From: an uncultured Oscillospiraceae bacterium
GTDB taxonomy: Bacteria > Bacillota > Clostridia > Oscillospirales > Ruminococcaceae
Direction of reading: 5' to 3'
NCBI GenBank assembly: GCA_934481355.1
Contig: CAKSPH010000044.1
Span: 1 to 8,052 of the forward strand
DNA length: 8,052 nt
The position numbers and the translations under genes are program-made. The notes under the pieces are model-generated. The model had not been told where the DNA came from. It made no database searches and saw only the letters and a list, made by a program, of their open reading frames with translations. Positions 1 to 5,757 of this stretch are shown here, piece after piece; within the stretch, counting starts at the first letter, position 1; every line of letters starts with the position of its first letter.

Positions 1-309
1 CTCTCCGGCGGACAGCGCCAGAGATTCACGATAGCGCGTGCTCTGGTCAGAAAGCCTGAGATACTGATTCTGGACGAGGCCACCTCCTCGATAGATACCC
101 GTACAGAAATAAAGATTCAGGATTCCTTTGCCAGGATGATGAAAGGAAGAACCAGTTTCATCGTTGCGCACAGGCTTTCCACTATCCGTGAAGCAGATGT
201 GATACTCGTAATGAAAGACGGTCACATCATTGAGCAGGGCAACCACGAACAGCTCCTTGCGCAGAACGGGTTTTATGCAAATCTTTACAACAGCCAGTTT
301 GCTGTGTAG
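1..309 (+). CDS. ABC exporter ATP-binding domain, C-terminal part (5' end outside window)
   Basis: This is the last 102 residues of an ATPase, open from base 1 and ending at TAG 307-309. It begins with the ABC signature LSGGQ (residues 1-5 of the fragment). Walker B ILILDE follows at 21-26 with a canonical catalytic Glu26, then the D-loop SSID, and the switch His57 in IVAHRLSTI. The tail has the DGHIIEQGNHEQLL pattern typical of exporters whose membrane domain and ATPase are fused (MsbA/LmrA/YheH-type), so the missing upstream part is probably a six-helix permease domain. It would couple ATP hydrolysis to export of lipid, drug or peptide at the cytoplasmic membrane; the substrate cannot be told. 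Many such Gram-positive exporters are heterodimers, and the intact Glu suggests this is the catalytically competent half if so. It converges on the nifSU operon and shares a terminator with it. Confidence 0.93.
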   Translation, partial: LSGGQRQRFTIARALVRKPEILILDEATSSIDTRTEIKIQDSFARMMKGRTSFIVAHRLSTIREADVILVMKDGHIIEQGNHEQLLAQNGFYANLYNSQFAV

Positions 310-319
310 TCTATACAAG

Positions 320-347
320 GATGGCATATCCAAATGGATACTCCATC
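320..347 (+). other. Hairpin just after the ABC exporter stop
   Basis: GATGG (320-324) pairs with CCATC (343-347), and TATCC (327-331) pairs with GGATA (336-340). A 2x2 internal loop (ca/ct) separates the two stems and AAAT caps the structure. It begins 11 bases after the stop codon and is followed only by a short TTTT (351-354). It may be an mRNA 3' stabilising structure or a weak first terminator ahead of the stronger one at 374-405. The pairing is seen directly; the role is inference. Confidence 0.4.
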
Positions 348-373
348 ACGTTTTAATGACAAAGTGATTAAAA

Positions 374-405
374 AGGGCGTACCACTCAAGTACGCCCTAT
401 TTTTT
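374..405. terminator. Bidirectional intrinsic terminator between the ABC exporter and nifU
   Basis: A perfect 9-bp stem, AGGGCGTAC (374-382) with GTACGCCCT (390-398), encloses a 7-base loop. On the plus strand it is followed by ATTTTTT, and on the minus strand by TTTTAA (from the AAAA at 371-374). It can therefore stop both the converging ABC transcript and the nifS-nifU transcript, whose last stop codon lies 9 bases away. Confidence 0.9.
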
Positions 406-414
406 GTATGCTGG

Positions 415-846
415 TTACTCGCCGCAGTGCTCGCAGTCGTGCTTGTCCTTGAAGATCTCAGGGTCGTAAGCAATACCGTTCTTATCGTAGTAATCCTTAA
501 CGGCGGCCTTTACTGCTTCCTCAGCCAGAACGGAACAGTGGATCTTATGAGCAGGAAGTCCGTCCAGAGCCTCAACGACAGCCTTATTTGTGAGCTCCAG
601 AGCCTGAGAAACCGGCTTGCCCTTTATCATCTCGGTAGCCATTGAGCTGCTTGCGATAGCAGAGCCGCATCCGAAAGTGCTGAACTTAACGTCGTCGATA
701 ACTCCGTCTTTACTTATCTTGAGGAATATCTTCATGATATCGCCGCACTTTGCGTTGCCTACCTCGCCTACGCCGTCAGCGTTTTCAATTGTTCCGACAT
801 TACGCGGGTGCGTGAAATGATCCATTACCTTTTCACTGTATAACAT
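415..846 (-). CDS. nifU: Fe-S cluster assembly scaffold, NifU/IscU-type
   Basis: This 143-residue protein is an IscU-type scaffold on which [2Fe-2S]/[4Fe-4S] clusters are built in the cytoplasm from sulfur delivered by the cysteine desulfurase encoded just upstream. The three cluster-ligand cysteines are present in family context: Cys34 in AKCGD (with the exchange-promoting Asp36), Cys60 in FGCGSAIASSS, and Cys104 in KIHCSVLAEE, with His103 beside it. The LPPVK chaperone motif of proteobacterial IscU reads LPAHK here, in line with the absence of hscBA nearby. After the usual domain there is a short acidic tail with a CxxC pair (Cys138, Cys141). The ATG at 844-846 lies inside the end of nifS (14-base overlap) with GGAGG 12 bases upstream, so translation is probably coupled. 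It lacks the C-terminal Nfu domain of nitrogen-fixation NifU; its length fits the short housekeeping form. Confidence 0.96.
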   Translation of the reverse strand: MLYSEKVMDHFTHPRNVGTIENADGVGEVGNAKCGDIMKIFLKISKDGVIDDVKFSTFGCGSAIASSSMATEMIKGKPVSQALELTNKAVVEALDGLPAHKIHCSVLAEEAVKAAVKDYYDKNGIAYDPEIFKDKHDCEHCGE

Positions 847-2026
847 AGCTTCTCTTGCCCTCCTGTAAATCCTGCCATACCGGAGAAATACGGCGGAGAT
901 AATCCACTATCTCAGGTACAGCCTTGATTATATCTTCGATTTCTTCTTCTGTATTATATTCGCAAAGCGAAAGTCTGAGCGAACCGTGTGCGACATCGTG
1001 AATCCTGCCTATCGCAAGCAGTACATGGCTCGGGTCTAGCGAACCGGAAGTGCAGGCTGAGCCGGAGGAAGCGCAGATCCCTTTCTGGTCAAGAAGCAGA
1101 AGCAGGGATTCCCCCTCTATTCCTTCAAAGCACATATTCACATTGCCGGGAAGCCTGTCGTAGCGCGGACCATTCAGAATCGAGTGCGGTATTACTGAAA
1201 GGCCCTCAATAAGTCTGTCGCGAAGCTTTGTGATTTTTGCCATATTGGCTTCAAGGTTGTCTGTCGCTTCTTTTAATGCAACAGACATACCAACTATTCC
1301 GGCGATATTTTCCGTGCCCGCGCGCTTTCCGCGCTCCTGTGCGCCGCCCTCGATAAGGGAAGACACCAGAAGTCCCCTGCGGGCATACAGAGCGCCTACG
1401 CCCTTGGGTCCATGGAACTTATGTCCTGCAAGAGAAAGCATATCGCAGCCGATCTCCCTGACATTTACAGGAATATGACCAACCGCCTGTACTGCGTCCG
1501 TATGGAAGAGAACGCCCTTTTCGTGGCATATTGCTGCGATCTCCTTTACAGGCTCAAGCGTACCTATCTCATTGTTTGCCATCATTATGGAAACAAGTGC
1601 TGTATCGGGACGGATCGCGTTCTTTACAGCTTCAGGGTCTACCCTGCCCTCCCCGTCTACCGGCAGGAGCGTTATTTCAAAACCCTGCTTTTCAAGGCGC
1701 TTCAGAGAGTGTAATATAGCATGATGCTCAACAGCATCGGAGATTATATGCTTCTTGCCCTTCCTGGCGCCTATTTCAGCCGCAGTCAGGAGCGCCTGAT
1801 TATCAGCCTCGCTTCCGCCGCCGGTAAAGATAACCTCCTTGGGGTCGCAGCCAAGACACCCGGCTACTGTTTTTCTTGCGCCGAACAGAGCCTCAGCGGC
1901 AAGCTGTCCCACCGTATGGAGCGATGATGGATTACCATACTGCTCGGTAAGATAAGGCATCATAGCGTCAAGCGCTTTACTGCTCAGCTTTGTTGTCGCG
2001 GCGTTATCAGCATATATTGTAGTCAT
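833..2026 (-). CDS. nifS: Cysteine desulfurase, NifS/IscS-type (group I)
   Basis: This 397-residue PLP enzyme converts L-cysteine to L-alanine and hands a persulfide to partners, first of all NifU encoded directly downstream with a 14-base overlap. Family landmarks are in order: YADNAATT near the N-terminus; VEHHA with His101 above the cofactor; HTDAVQ with Asp177 and Gln180 contacting PLP; SLAGHKFHGPKG with the Schiff-base Lys203; RAGTEN at 236-241; and CASSGSACTSGSLDPSHVL with catalytic Cys325 on the long mobile loop that defines group I (NifS/IscS rather than SufS). Length is normal. The start at 2024-2026 is ATG with only a weak purine stretch (GGTGA) upstream, but it matches the usual family N-terminus. 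In anaerobic Firmicutes this pair can be the general Fe-S and tRNA-thiolation sulfur source. The promoter at 2104-2132 and nearby inverted repeats suggest regulation by an Rrf2-type repressor; none is encoded here. Confidence 0.97.
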   Translation of the reverse strand: MTTIYADNAATTKLSSKALDAMMPYLTEQYGNPSSLHTVGQLAAEALFGARKTVAGCLGCDPKEVIFTGGGSEADNQALLTAAEIGARKGKKHIISDAVEHHAILHSLKRLEKQGFEITLLPVDGEGRVDPEAVKNAIRPDTALVSIMMANNEIGTLEPVKEIAAICHEKGVLFHTDAVQAVGHIPVNVREIGCDMLSLAGHKFHGPKGVGALYARRGLLVSSLIEGGAQERGKRAGTENIAGIVGMSVALKEATDNLEANMAKITKLRDRLIEGLSVIPHSILNGPRYDRLPGNVNMCFEGIEGESLLLLLDQKGICASSGSACTSGSLDPSHVLLAIGRIHDVAHGSLRLSLCEYNTEEEIEDIIKAVPEIVDYLRRISPVWQDLQEGKRSYVIQ

Positions 2027-2080
2027 TGATTCACCATTCTTTCTGGATCAGTTATTGCTCGCCCGGGAATTAGTTTGTAG

Positions 2081-2100
2081 ACTTTTCCTATCGGACAAGT
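2081..2100. promoter_or_regulatory. Imperfect palindrome at the nifS transcription start (candidate operator)
   Basis: On the minus strand it reads ACTTGTCCGATAGGAAAAGT. The 8-base arms pair at 7 of 8 positions around a GATA centre. It lies 3 bases downstream of the -10 box and so covers the expected start point near 2097. That is where a repressor site would act. Size and placement would suit an Rrf2/IscR-type or other dimeric regulator, but I cannot match it to a known motif with certainty. Confidence 0.45.
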
Positions 2101-2103
2101 AGG

Positions 2104-2132
2104 ATTATATCATATTATTGACGATTTGTCAA
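2104..2132 (-). promoter_or_regulatory. Sigma-A promoter of nifS-nifU
   Basis: On the minus strand TTGACA (2127-2132) is followed by exactly 17 bases and then TATAAT (2104-2109), a perfect consensus vegetative promoter. The transcript should start near 2097, leaving a leader of about 70 bases before the nifS ATG. Confidence 0.9.
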
Positions 2133-2133
2133 T
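2117..2133. promoter_or_regulatory. Inverted repeat over the nifS -35 box
   Basis: ATTGAC-N5-GTCAAT is a perfect 6-bp inverted repeat that includes the whole -35 hexamer. It may be a second regulator site. Because half of it is the consensus -35 itself, chance symmetry is a real alternative. Its centre is about 34 bp (a little over three helical turns) from that of the palindrome at 2081-2100. Confidence 0.35.
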
Positions 2134-2265
2134 AGCATTTCAGAAATTATTCCTGATTTTCTGCAAATTTTCACAAAGCCTCACATCAGATGACATTATA
2201 CTGCTCAGTTATTTCGACAAAATACATCTCATCTTAATAAAAAACAGATATTTTTCAAAAACCTG

Positions 2266-2294
2266 TTGCAATTTCATAATAGATGTGATATAAT
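2266..2294 (+). promoter_or_regulatory. Promoter of the tRNA-Arg gene
   Basis: TTGCAA (2266-2271), a 17-base spacer and TATAAT (2289-2294) put the start near 2301, about 9 bases before the mature tRNA 5' end. That is a typical short tRNA leader. Confidence 0.85.
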
Positions 2295-2309
2295 TATATT
2301 CGATGATAT

Positions 2310-2386
2310 GCGCCTGTAGCTCAGCTGGATAGAGCAATAGCCTCCGACGCTATGTGCCGTGCGTTCGAATCGCATCAGGCGTACCA
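2310..2386 (+). tRNA. tRNA-Arg, anticodon CCG (reads CGG)
   Basis: A full cloverleaf can be folded by hand. The acceptor arm pairs GCGCCTG (2310-2316) with CAGGCGT (2376-2382), with a G1-U72 wobble. The D stem is GCTC/GAGC. The anticodon stem ATAGC/GCTAT (2337-2341, 2349-2353) holds loop CTCCGAC, with anticodon CCG at 2344-2346. The variable region is GTGCC. The T stem GTGCG/CGCAT carries the loop TTCGAAT. Discriminator A2383 is followed by an encoded CCA (2384-2386). A20-region loop sequence AGCTGGATA is usual for tRNA-Arg. It is a single-gene unit with its own promoter and terminator. Confidence 0.97.
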
Positions 2387-2391
2387 AATTG

Positions 2392-2436
2392 AAATCCCCG
2401 CCAAATGGCTTGTTGAGCTGTCCGGCGGGGATTTTT
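2392..2436 (+). terminator. Intrinsic terminator of the tRNA-Arg unit
   Basis: AAATCCCCGCC (2392-2402) pairs over 11 bp with GGCGGGGATTT (2424-2434). The loop is 21 bases and the T-run continues to 2436. It starts 6 bases after the tRNA CCA end, as expected for a monocistronic tRNA transcript. Confidence 0.88.
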
Positions 2437-2541
2437 GATACCTGAAAGCGTGACGTGCAGTGAATGTATTTTACCGCGTTTTTGCGTACTTTTTCGCAAG
2501 TATGGGTGTAAAACAAAATTATTAATCGCCCTAACCACCAT

Positions 2542-2570
2542 TTGACAAAAATACTCACTTGTTGTATAAT
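2542..2570 (+). promoter_or_regulatory. Sigma-A promoter of the TauE/SafE gene
   Basis: TTGACA (2542-2547), a 17-base spacer and TATAAT (2565-2570) form a perfect consensus promoter. Transcription should start near 2577, giving a leader of only about 25 bases. This leaves no room for a riboswitch. The stretch 2437-2541 upstream is AT-rich with small hairpins (for example TACTT/AAGTA at about 2488-2503) but no gene. Confidence 0.9.
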
Positions 2571-2601
2571 TAATATATTACTTTAGAAAGAAGGAACTCT
2601 A

Positions 2602-3390
2602 TTGGAGATATTTATTACAATAATCGTAACATTCTTTGCAGGAATGGGAGCGGGGCTCGGAACGGGATTTGCCGGAATGAGTGCAGCCGCTGTAATCACC
2701 CCAATGCTTACGACATTCCTCGGAATTGACCCGTATATAGCCGTTGGAATTGCGCTTGCTTCTGATGTGCTTGCAAGTGCAGTTTCCGCATACACTTACG
2801 GAAGAAATAAGAACCTCGATGTAAAAAACGGTCTGGTAATGATGGCGGCGGTACTTGCTTTCACTGTTGTAGGAAGCTGGGTTTCCAGCCTCCTTCCATC
2901 AGCAACGATGGGCGGATTTTCGGTGTTTATGACATTCCTGCTCGGAATCAAGTTCATTGTGAAGCCTGTAATGACCACCAAGGAGGACATGAAGGAAGTT
3001 TCCCCGAAGAAGCGCGTCATTCAGTCGCTTATCGCAGGAATGTCTATCGGTTTTATATGCGGATTTGTTGGAGCGGGTGGCGGCATGATGATGCTCCTTA
3101 TTCTCACTTCCCTGCTTGGATATGAGCTCAAAACCGCCGTCGGAACCAGCGTTTTCATCATGACATTTACTGCACTCACCGGCTCTGTATCACATTTCGC
3201 CATGGGCGGTGCTCCTGATGTGCTTGTTATGGTGCTCTGTATCGTATTCACACTTGTGTGGGCGCGTATAGCGGCAGTCTTTGCGAATAAGGCTTCACCC
3301 AAAACTCTTAACCGCGCGACTGGAATAGTTCTGGTGGTGCTGGGAATTGTGGTCATGGGGTTCAATCTCATTTCTAAGCTGACAGCATAA
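2602..3390 (+). CDS. TauE/SafE-family membrane permease (DUF81), probable anion exporter
   Basis: This 262-residue, strongly hydrophobic protein has the two-fold repeat of the TauE/SafE family. The first half has FFAGMGAGLGTGFAGMSAAAVITPML (residues 11-36) followed by GIDPYIAVGIALASD. The second half has GMSIGFICGFVGAGGGMMML (146-165) followed by LGYELKTAVGTSVFIMTFTAL. I count about seven to eight membrane segments, with a charged cytoplasmic linker near 120-140 between the halves. Characterised relatives move sulfite, sulfoacetate or other sulfur-containing organic anions, but the family is broad and the substrate here is unknown. The start is TTG at 2602, supported by AAGGA (2591-2595) six bases upstream and by the complete first membrane segment. 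The next in-frame ATG (2644) would remove half of it. It is monocistronic. Glycine is encoded mostly by GGA, unlike the GC-richer genes to its right. Confidence 0.9.
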   Translation: MEIFITIIVTFFAGMGAGLGTGFAGMSAAAVITPMLTTFLGIDPYIAVGIALASDVLASAVSAYTYGRNKNLDVKNGLVMMAAVLAFTVVGSWVSSLLPSATMGGFSVFMTFLLGIKFIVKPVMTTKEDMKEVSPKKRVIQSLIAGMSIGFICGFVGAGGGMMMLLILTSLLGYELKTAVGTSVFIMTFTALTGSVSHFAMGGAPDVLVMVLCIVFTLVWARIAAVFANKASPKTLNRATGIVLVVLGIVVMGFNLISKLTA

Positions 3391-3397
3391 CAGAATT

Positions 3398-3490
3398 GGC
3401 GCTGTAAAAAAGAAAAGGCTGCATCGCGAAAAACGCAATGATGCAGCTGAAGATTGCTCGGGCTGGGGTGTTGAGTTATTTTACAGCGCC
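3398..3490. repeat. Nested inverted-repeat element between convergent genes
   Basis: The outer arms GGCGCTGTAAAA (3398-3409) and TTTTACAGCGCC (3479-3490) are a perfect 12-bp inverted repeat separated by 69 bases. Inside lies the hairpin 3418-3447. The element fills nearly the whole gap between the tauE-like stop (3390) and the lipoprotein stop (3494). It could be a two-way terminator, a small MITE-like insertion, or a cruciform-forming boundary. No clear target-site duplication is visible at its edges. Confidence 0.6.
3404..3448 (-). terminator. Intrinsic terminator of the lipoprotein gene
   Basis: GCTGCATC (3418-3425) pairs with GATGCAGC (3440-3447), extended inward by GCG/CGC (3426-3428 with 3434-3436, a 3-base bulge on one side) around an A5/T5 loop. 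Read on the minus strand, the stem is followed by CTTTTCTTTTTTAC, a strong T-rich tract. On the plus strand there is no T-run after the hairpin, so it mainly serves the minus-strand gene. Its T-tract overlaps one arm of the outer 12-bp repeat. Confidence 0.85.
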
Positions 3491-3493
3491 TTC

Positions 3494-4333
3494 TTAGTTA
3501 AGCGGAGTATTAAGTTCATATCCTCTTTCCGTCCAGTCATTCCGCAGGAAATCGGTCAGCGCGTCCATGGGTATCCTGTCCGTATAGGTGACGGGATTGT
3601 TCAGGGTTGTCGTGATGACCGTGGTCGCTGTGAAACCGCTGTCTCCGACGCTGTTTCCGTCCTTGTCAACGAAGTCGATTACGTCAAAGCCGACATGATA
3701 TCCGACCGGCGGCTCAGCGCTGTCGTCAACGGCGAACAGAAGCTCCGGGAACTCTACATTCACATCATCCGGGTCAAACTGAATCAGGAAGCAGGCGAAT
3801 TTGTCCCCCTCTGAGTATGGCGGGAAACTTTCCTGCTGTATTTCCGCCGTGCCCGCCGAGCAGAGCTTCGTGCTTATATCCAGCGGCTGAGCGTTGATAT
3901 AGTCGTATGTAACATGAACGTCGTACAAGGTGGAGCCGTGTAAATATATGTCGTCGTTGGTGGATTCGTATGCTTCATCGGGAGAATAGCGCCTTACTAC
4001 CTCAAACCCCAGAAAATTCACTTCGGAGAATGGTCTGATGAAATCCTGAAGCTCCTCATACGACTGCGGGATACCCGTGCCTTCGTTATCGGAGAATGAA
4101 CCGGCAGTCAGCGGCGGATTTCCGTTGTCCGTAAGTATCGCTGAAACATTACTGTCCGCAGAACCGGATTCGCTGTTCGATTCGGCAGCGGGTGTTGATT
4201 CACCGCCTGATCCGGCAAGTGATCCGTTGCTTGATTCAATGACTGATCCGCCTGAAGAATCAGACGCTGAGTAGCATCCTGTAAAACCTGTGCACAGTGC
4301 CAGTAAAGCAGCCAGAACCGACGCTTTTTTCAT
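3494..4333 (-). CDS. Secreted lipoprotein of unknown function
   Basis: The gene encodes 279 residues. Residues 1-19 are a lipoprotein signal peptide (MKKA, then a hydrophobic core) ending in the lipobox FTGC with the lipidated Cys20, so the protein should be anchored outside the membrane. Residues 21 to about 70 are a flexible Ser/Gly/Glu/Ala-rich linker. The remaining ~200 residues form an acidic, probably beta-rich domain with many aromatic and Asp residues (SYEELQDF, FLGFEVVRRYSPDEAY, YDVHVTYDYI, VGYHVGFDVIDFVDKDG) and two cysteines (158 and 181) that could pair. I do not recognise a family. The ATG at 4331-4333 is chosen over one at 4366 because GGGAGTGA lies just upstream, the signal peptide starts there, and the 4366 codon overlaps the -10 box. 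It may also be reached by read-through from the operon to its right. Confidence 0.88.
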   Translation of the reverse strand: MKKASVLAALLALCTGFTGCYSASDSSGGSVIESSNGSLAGSGGESTPAAESNSESGSADSNVSAILTDNGNPPLTAGSFSDNEGTGIPQSYEELQDFIRPFSEVNFLGFEVVRRYSPDEAYESTNDDIYLHGSTLYDVHVTYDYINAQPLDISTKLCSAGTAEIQQESFPPYSEGDKFACFLIQFDPDDVNVEFPELLFAVDDSAEPPVGYHVGFDVIDFVDKDGNSVGDSGFTATTVITTTLNNPVTYTDRIPMDALTDFLRNDWTERGYELNTPLN

Positions 4334-4357
4334 ATAAATATCACTCCCTTCATCAGC

Positions 4358-4386
4358 ATTATACATCGACTGATTCAGAAAGTCAA
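4358..4386 (-). promoter_or_regulatory. Sigma-A promoter of the lipoprotein gene
   Basis: On the minus strand TTGACT (4381-4386), a 17-base spacer and TATAAT (4358-4363) lead to a start near 4351 and a leader of about 18 bases. The -35 box begins only a few bases after the MATE stop codon (4390-4392). Confidence 0.85.
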
Positions 4387-4389
4387 GCG

Positions 4390-5757
4390 CTATTTCCCGG
4401 AAACTCTTTCAGCCGTGGAATACCGTTTCCGCTCACGCAGGGCAAAGTACGCCGCCCCTGCGCTGTCCGCGAGGAACCACCCTATCGGAATGGATATCCA
4501 TATCCCGAAAACGCCTATCTCCGGCACTGCGGAGAGCACATTCGCGAGAACCACGCGAATGCCGAGTGATATGACAGTCAGCACCACCGACATGAACGGT
4601 TTGTTCACCGCCCGGTAGTAGCCGTACATCATGAACAGGATCCCGATCCCGATGTAGCACGCGCCCTCTGTCCGGAGGTACTCCGCGCCGACAGCAACGG
4701 TCTGAATACTGGAGCCGTCCACGAACAGCTTCATCAGCGGCTCCGCGAAAAGGCAGACCAGCAGGCTTATCACCGCGCAGAAAATCGCCGTGCTGGCAAG
4801 GGTCTGCTTTATCCCGGACTTTATGCGCTGCGGGAGCCCTGCGCCGTGATTCTGCGCGACAAACACCGAGAACGCGTTTCCCAGATCCTGCACCGGCATA
4901 TAGGCTATCGTGTCTATCTTCACGGCGACTGCGAACGCCGCCATCACCACGGAGCCGAAGCTGTTCACCACCGCCTGGACCATCAGAATCCCGAGGTTCA
5001 TCACCGACTGCTGAAGGCAGGTCAGCCCCGACAGTGACAGAATACTGCGGAAGTGCCCCCGGTTCCAGCGCATATCGGAGCGTTTCGGGCGGTATTCCGG
5101 GCAGGCGGCGAGGAAGTATATAACGATCCCGATTCCCGAAATGTACTGTGCAATGACGGTAGCCGCGGCGGCTCCCGCTATCCCCCAGCCGAGCGGAATT
5201 ACGAACAGCAGGTCAAGCCCGACATTAAGCACCACAGATACTCCGAGGAATATCAGCGGCACAGTGGAGTTTCCGAGACTGCGCAGGAGATTCGAGACAT
5301 AGTTGTACAGGAACGTTGCAAAGAACCCGATGAACACCCATGAAAGGTAAGTCCGCATATCCGGGACTATTTCCTCCGGCACGAGAAGCGCGGAGATTAT
5401 CGGGTCAAGAAGCGCGTAGAAAAGTCCGGTCATCACCAGGGCGACTGACCCGATGAGCACGGCTGACATGAAGATCCCGCTGCGGATAACGTCGTTCTGC
5501 TTACGCCCGAACGCCATGGAAACGAACGAGCCGGTGCCCAGCGACAGCCCGATAACAACGGACGTCAGGAACGTCAGAAGCGTGTATGAGGAGCCGACAG
5601 CCGCAAGCGCGCCGTCGCCTATGTATTTTCCGACCACCCAGGTGTCCGCGAGGTTGTAGAACTGCTGGAGCACGTTCCCGAGCATAAGCGGAACGGCAAA
5701 CGCCCAAAGTCCCCGGCTTATGCTCCCGGTGGTCAGGTCGCGGTTTTTTATATGCAA
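4390..5757 (-). CDS. MATE-family multidrug/metabolite efflux transporter
   Basis: This 455-residue integral membrane protein has about twelve helices, the normal size for the family. It would exchange Na+ or H+ for an organic, often cationic, substrate. The N-terminus RDLTTGSISRGLWAFAVPLMLGNVLQQFYNLADTWVVGKYIG is classic MATE, with Asp38 in helix 1. The pseudo-symmetric second half starts near 235 (ILSLSGLTCLQQSVMNLG). GLDLLFVIPLGWGIAGAAAATVIAQ (about 180-204) and NHGAGLPQRIKSGI (303-316) are further family stretches. The start is TTG (5755-5757), with AAAGGGA about 9 bases upstream inside the end of queH and an in-frame TGA just upstream of that site. The coding regions overlap by 10 bases, so translation is probably coupled. 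It is the last gene of the EamA-queH-MATE operon; no terminator separates it from the lipoprotein gene. The substrate cannot be inferred from sequence. Confidence 0.93.
   Translation of the reverse strand: MHIKNRDLTTGSISRGLWAFAVPLMLGNVLQQFYNLADTWVVGKYIGDGALAAVGSSYTLLTFLTSVVIGLSLGTGSFVSMAFGRKQNDVIRSGIFMSAVLIGSVALVMTGLFYALLDPIISALLVPEEIVPDMRTYLSWVFIGFFATFLYNYVSNLLRSLGNSTVPLIFLGVSVVLNVGLDLLFVIPLGWGIAGAAAATVIAQYISGIGIVIYFLAACPEYRPKRSDMRWNRGHFRSILSLSGLTCLQQSVMNLGILMVQAVVNSFGSVVMAAFAVAVKIDTIAYMPVQDLGNAFSVFVAQNHGAGLPQRIKSGIKQTLASTAIFCAVISLLVCLFAEPLMKLFVDGSSIQTVAVGAEYLRTEGACYIGIGILFMMYGYYRAVNKPFMSVVLTVISLGIRVVLANVLSAVPEIGVFGIWISIPIGWFLADSAGAAYFALRERKRYSTAERVSGK

Noticed and set aside
334..645. 103-codon plus-strand reading frame
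   Set aside because: It runs across the bidirectional terminator and is antisense to nifU, whose motifs are unmistakable. It shows no ribosome site or recognisable protein.
2195..2200. Second TATAAT on the minus strand upstream of nifS
   Set aside because: No acceptable -35 hexamer lies 16-18 bases away and there is no extended -10, whereas the promoter at 2104-2132 is perfect.
2310..2383. G1-U72 wobble at the tRNA acceptor end as a sign of a decayed tRNA
   Set aside because: A GCG...CGTA-CCA acceptor end is common in bacterial tRNA-Arg and all other stems are intact.
2310..2386. tRNA-Arg as an integration site for a mobile element
   Set aside because: No integrase, direct repeat of the tRNA 3' end or foreign-looking cargo is seen in the window.
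2274..2558. Minus-strand reading frame across the tRNA-Arg region
   Set aside because: It covers the tRNA, its terminator and two promoters in antisense, so it is a chance frame.
4334..4366. Longer lipoprotein reading frame starting at the ATG at 4366
   Set aside because: That ATG overlaps the -10 box and lies upstream of the predicted transcription start. The ATG at 4333 has a good Shine-Dalgarno site and begins a proper lipoprotein signal peptide.
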